A stretch of DNA of 37,310 nucleotides, taken from Planctomycetota bacterium. Lineage in GTDB: Bacteria > Planctomycetota > Planctomycetia > Pirellulales > Pirellulaceae. Position numbers and translations under genes: made by a program. The DNA is taken from assembly GCA_029979005.1 (NCBI GenBank), contig JAPOIJ010000027.1:1-37310 (forward strand). The letters run 5' to 3'. Position 1 is the first letter of the stretch; every line of letters starts with the position of its first letter. Shown one piece after another: positions 35,903 to 37,310 of this stretch. Under the pieces are notes generated by a model. The model saw only the letters and a program-made list of their open reading frames with translations, was not told the origin of the DNA and did no database searches.

Positions 35903-36538
35903 ATGGCCCGAATCCTGATCACCTCTGGACCAACTCGACAGTACATCGACCCAGTCAGATACATCAGCAATGCGTCGAGCGGACGCATGGGCTGCTGCTT
36001 AGTTGAGGCAGCGATCAAGGCGGGGCACGAGGTCGTTTTGGTCAGTGGCCCCGTCGAGATTCAATATCCCCCTGAAGCAGAATTATTTTCGGTCCTGACC
36101 ACGGAAGACATGCTCGACGCCGCCACAAAATTATTTGCCGACTGCGACGGCATGATTGGCGTCGCTGCTCCCTGCGATTACAAGCCGATTGAAGTCGCCG
36201 ACCATAAAATCCGCAAAACGGGTGAGGCACTCGAGCTAAAACTGATTGAAACCCCGGATGTAGTTGCCTCACTCGGTGCTAACAAGCAATCGCATCAGTG
36301 GACCGTCGGATTTGCCCTCGAAACGGAAGATGCTCGCTTTCGAGCGATTACAAAACTGCAAAAGAAAAATTGCGATCTTGTCGTTCTCAATGGGCCTGCT
36401 GCGATCAATGCCGTTGACAACGAAGTTGAAATCATTGATCCCAACGGAACGGTCATCAAATCGATAAAAGGCCCGAAGGCAGCCATCGCAAGCCAGATTC
36501 TCGCTGTTATAGAGCAGCAATTAATCCTTAGCCATTAA
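35903..36538 (+). CDS. coaB: Phosphopantothenate-cysteine ligase (stand-alone CoaB)
   Basis: The 211-residue enzyme joins 4'-phosphopantothenate and cysteine using a nucleotide triphosphate (CTP in most bacteria). The sequence begins with the signature GPTRQYIDPVRYISNASSGRMG. It then shows AAPCDYKP (the AAVADWRP-like loop), the KIRK lysine segment and a VGFALET motif. Together with CoaC it covers two consecutive steps of coenzyme A synthesis. It is the last gene of the plus-strand housekeeping series. A strong hairpin follows its stop. Confidence 0.94.
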   Translation: MARILITSGPTRQYIDPVRYISNASSGRMGCCLVEAAIKAGHEVVLVSGPVEIQYPPEAELFSVLTTEDMLDAATKLFADCDGMIGVAAPCDYKPIEVADHKIRKTGEALELKLIETPDVVASLGANKQSHQWTVGFALETEDARFRAITKLQKKNCDLVVLNGPAAINAVDNEVEIIDPNGTVIKSIKGPKAAIASQILAVIEQQLILSH

Positions 36539-36547
36539 GCACAGGCC

Positions 36548-36573
36548 AAAAAAAAGACCCCAATGGGGTCTCT
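36548..36573 (-). terminator. Intrinsic terminator between coaB and the small membrane protein gene
   Basis: AGACCCC-AAT-GGGGTCT is a perfect seven-base stem. An eight-base A-run overlaps its left base, which reads as a T-tract on the minus strand. It is therefore a good terminator for the minus-strand genes to its right. It may also act weakly on coaB transcripts, where CTCAATTCTT follows. Confidence 0.8.
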
Positions 36574-36595
36574 CAATTCTTGCCAGCCTGCCGGC

Positions 36596-36871
36596 CTAAA
36601 CTTCACCCATTCCATCCGTCTTCCAGGGGAAGTCGTTGGGGAAATCACCAAAGGTATTGAGTTCCATGAACATCAATACAGTCGCTGCTGAAACACATAA
36701 AAGTGCGACCAGCAACATCGCGTCAAAAACCGTCAGCTTACTGAGAAATGACTTTTTCTCTTCGCCATCCTGATCGGTTTCCTCTGAGGTCAAACCGACG
36801 TCCTCAGATTCGGAAGTCTCGAGATCGAGATCGCTTACCAGTTCTTCGTTTTCTTGGGGTATATCAGACAT
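36596..36871 (-). CDS. Small single-pass membrane protein with acidic N-terminus
   Basis: The 91-residue protein has a strongly acidic first half (many Glu and Asp, residues 5-38), a KK-containing hinge and one membrane helix at about 50-69 (MLLVALLCVSAATVLMFMEL). A short, probably extracytoplasmic tail follows, with FGDFPNDFPW. I know no named family. It follows the next small membrane protein gene by 12 bases and precedes the terminator, so it is the last gene of a short minus-strand operon. The similar plan of the two neighbours suggests partners in one envelope complex. Confidence 0.75.
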   Translation of the reverse strand: MSDIPQENEELVSDLDLETSESEDVGLTSEETDQDGEEKKSFLSKLTVFDAMLLVALLCVSAATVLMFMELNTFGDFPNDFPWKTDGMGEV

Positions 36872-36883
36872 AACCAGCTCGAA

Positions 36884-37093
36884 CTATTTAGAGAATTCAT
36901 TCGCGTTGACCGAAAACAAGATCGCAGCAACCACAAGGAAAATGAAGGAGAGGATCAACATCAATGAATAGATATTGAAGCTCTGCTTTCGATAAGAAGG
37001 AGTCGAAACGACAGGTTCGTTCGAAACAAAACCCTCTTGCCCGTCTTGCGGTGCCTCAAACTCGTCACCGAAATCAGAATTTACTAGTGACAT
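36884..37093 (-). CDS. Small single-pass membrane protein
   Basis: This 69-residue protein has an acidic/polar N-terminus, a basic YRK, and one membrane helix at about 43-63 (LMLILSFIFLVVAAILFSV). No family is recognised. Its start overlaps the 3' end of the partial gene to its right by 20 bases and the next gene follows after 12 bases, which supports one transcript and a linked function. Confidence 0.75.
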   Translation of the reverse strand: MSLVNSDFGDEFEAPQDGQEGFVSNEPVVSTPSYRKQSFNIYSLMLILSFIFLVVAAILFSVNANEFSK

Positions 37094-37310
37094 GATCGCC
37101 CTCCCGGACCGTATCCAGGTTGAAATCAGGGTTGATTCTAACCGCAGCTAAATCTGTTTCCGTTTTGATAACGGTTCCTTTTCCAACGAATCGATCTTTG
37201 CGATAGACATCTAATTCATGTCCAACGCGAAGGCCATCATCAGTACCAAGACTGATTGCGAACAATCCGTCTGACGAAGTCTTGACTACCAAACCGTCAA
37301 GTTTCGGCAC
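37074..37310 (-). CDS. C-terminal fragment of a protein with a beta-rich domain, cut by window edge
   Basis: At least 78 residues of the C-terminus are present; the frame is open to the edge, so the first visible codon (GTG) is probably internal. The visible part reads like a small beta-barrel with repeated glycines and short hydrophobic strands (LGTDDGLRVGHELDVYRK, then VREGDHVTS). This resembles C-terminal domains seen in envelope proteins such as FlgT or MreC-type barrels. That comparison is by pattern only. It is the first visible gene of the small-membrane-protein operon. Confidence 0.65.
   Translation of the reverse strand: MPKLDGLVVKTSSDGLFAISLGTDDGLRVGHELDVYRKDRFVGKGTVIKTETDLAAVRINPDFNLDTVREGDHVTSKF

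Noticed and set aside
1-37310. tRNA, rRNA, tmRNA, SRP RNA, CRISPR arrays, insertion sequences, phage genes
   Set aside because: I scanned the gaps for conserved T-loop, RNase P and SRP motifs, spaced repeats and transposase-like frames and saw none. The region reads as ordinary chromosome apart from the B12-controlled locus.

Overview
The window looks like chromosomal DNA from a planctomycete, probably Pirellulaceae-like. Four things suggest this: a DUF1559 pseudopilin-like protein with the H-X9-DG motif, a PEP-CTERM protein, a MoxR/DUF58/BatA operon that also carries DUF4159 and a TPR-metallopeptidase, and many genes without a clear Shine-Dalgarno sequence. Base composition is near balanced. 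I saw no rRNA, tRNA, transposase, phage gene or CRISPR array. The assignment rests on gene content only.

Left part (1-8788, minus strand): one long operon read right to left. It encodes a secreted TPR/HExxH peptidase, a DUF4159 protein, a MoxR AAA+ ATPase, a DUF58 protein, a BatA/VWA membrane protein and a DUF4175-like membrane protein cut by the window edge. Several junctions overlap by 1-4 bases. Next come a plus-strand gene of unknown function (9144) and a convergent Lon-like protease (12396 to 9943).

Middle (12397-22106): a tripartite heavy-metal RND efflux set (TolC-like outer membrane factor, adaptor with a His-rich tail, CusA/CzcA-type pump). About 100 bases later there is a clear cobalamin riboswitch (19605-19790). 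It precedes a DUF1559 pseudopilin-like gene and a DUF4465 protein with a signal peptide and a PEP-CTERM tail. This B12-controlled surface-protein pair is the most interesting part of the window: it suggests a planctomycete cobalamin-capture system with no TonB receptor next to it. A small four-helix membrane protein is convergent with it.

Right part (22299-37310): an orphan Rieske oxygenase; dnaE on the minus strand; a coiled-coil protein; and a membrane-anchored protein with a very long Pro/Ser/Thr-rich stalk and four DUF11-like repeats. A housekeeping cluster follows, in the order tpiA, secG, yicC, gmk, rpoZ, coaC, coaB. It covers glycolysis, secretion, RNA turnover, GMP kinase, the RNA polymerase omega subunit and coenzyme A synthesis, with coaC and coaB as separate genes. 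A strong hairpin terminator separates it from three small or partial minus-strand genes, two of them single-pass membrane proteins.
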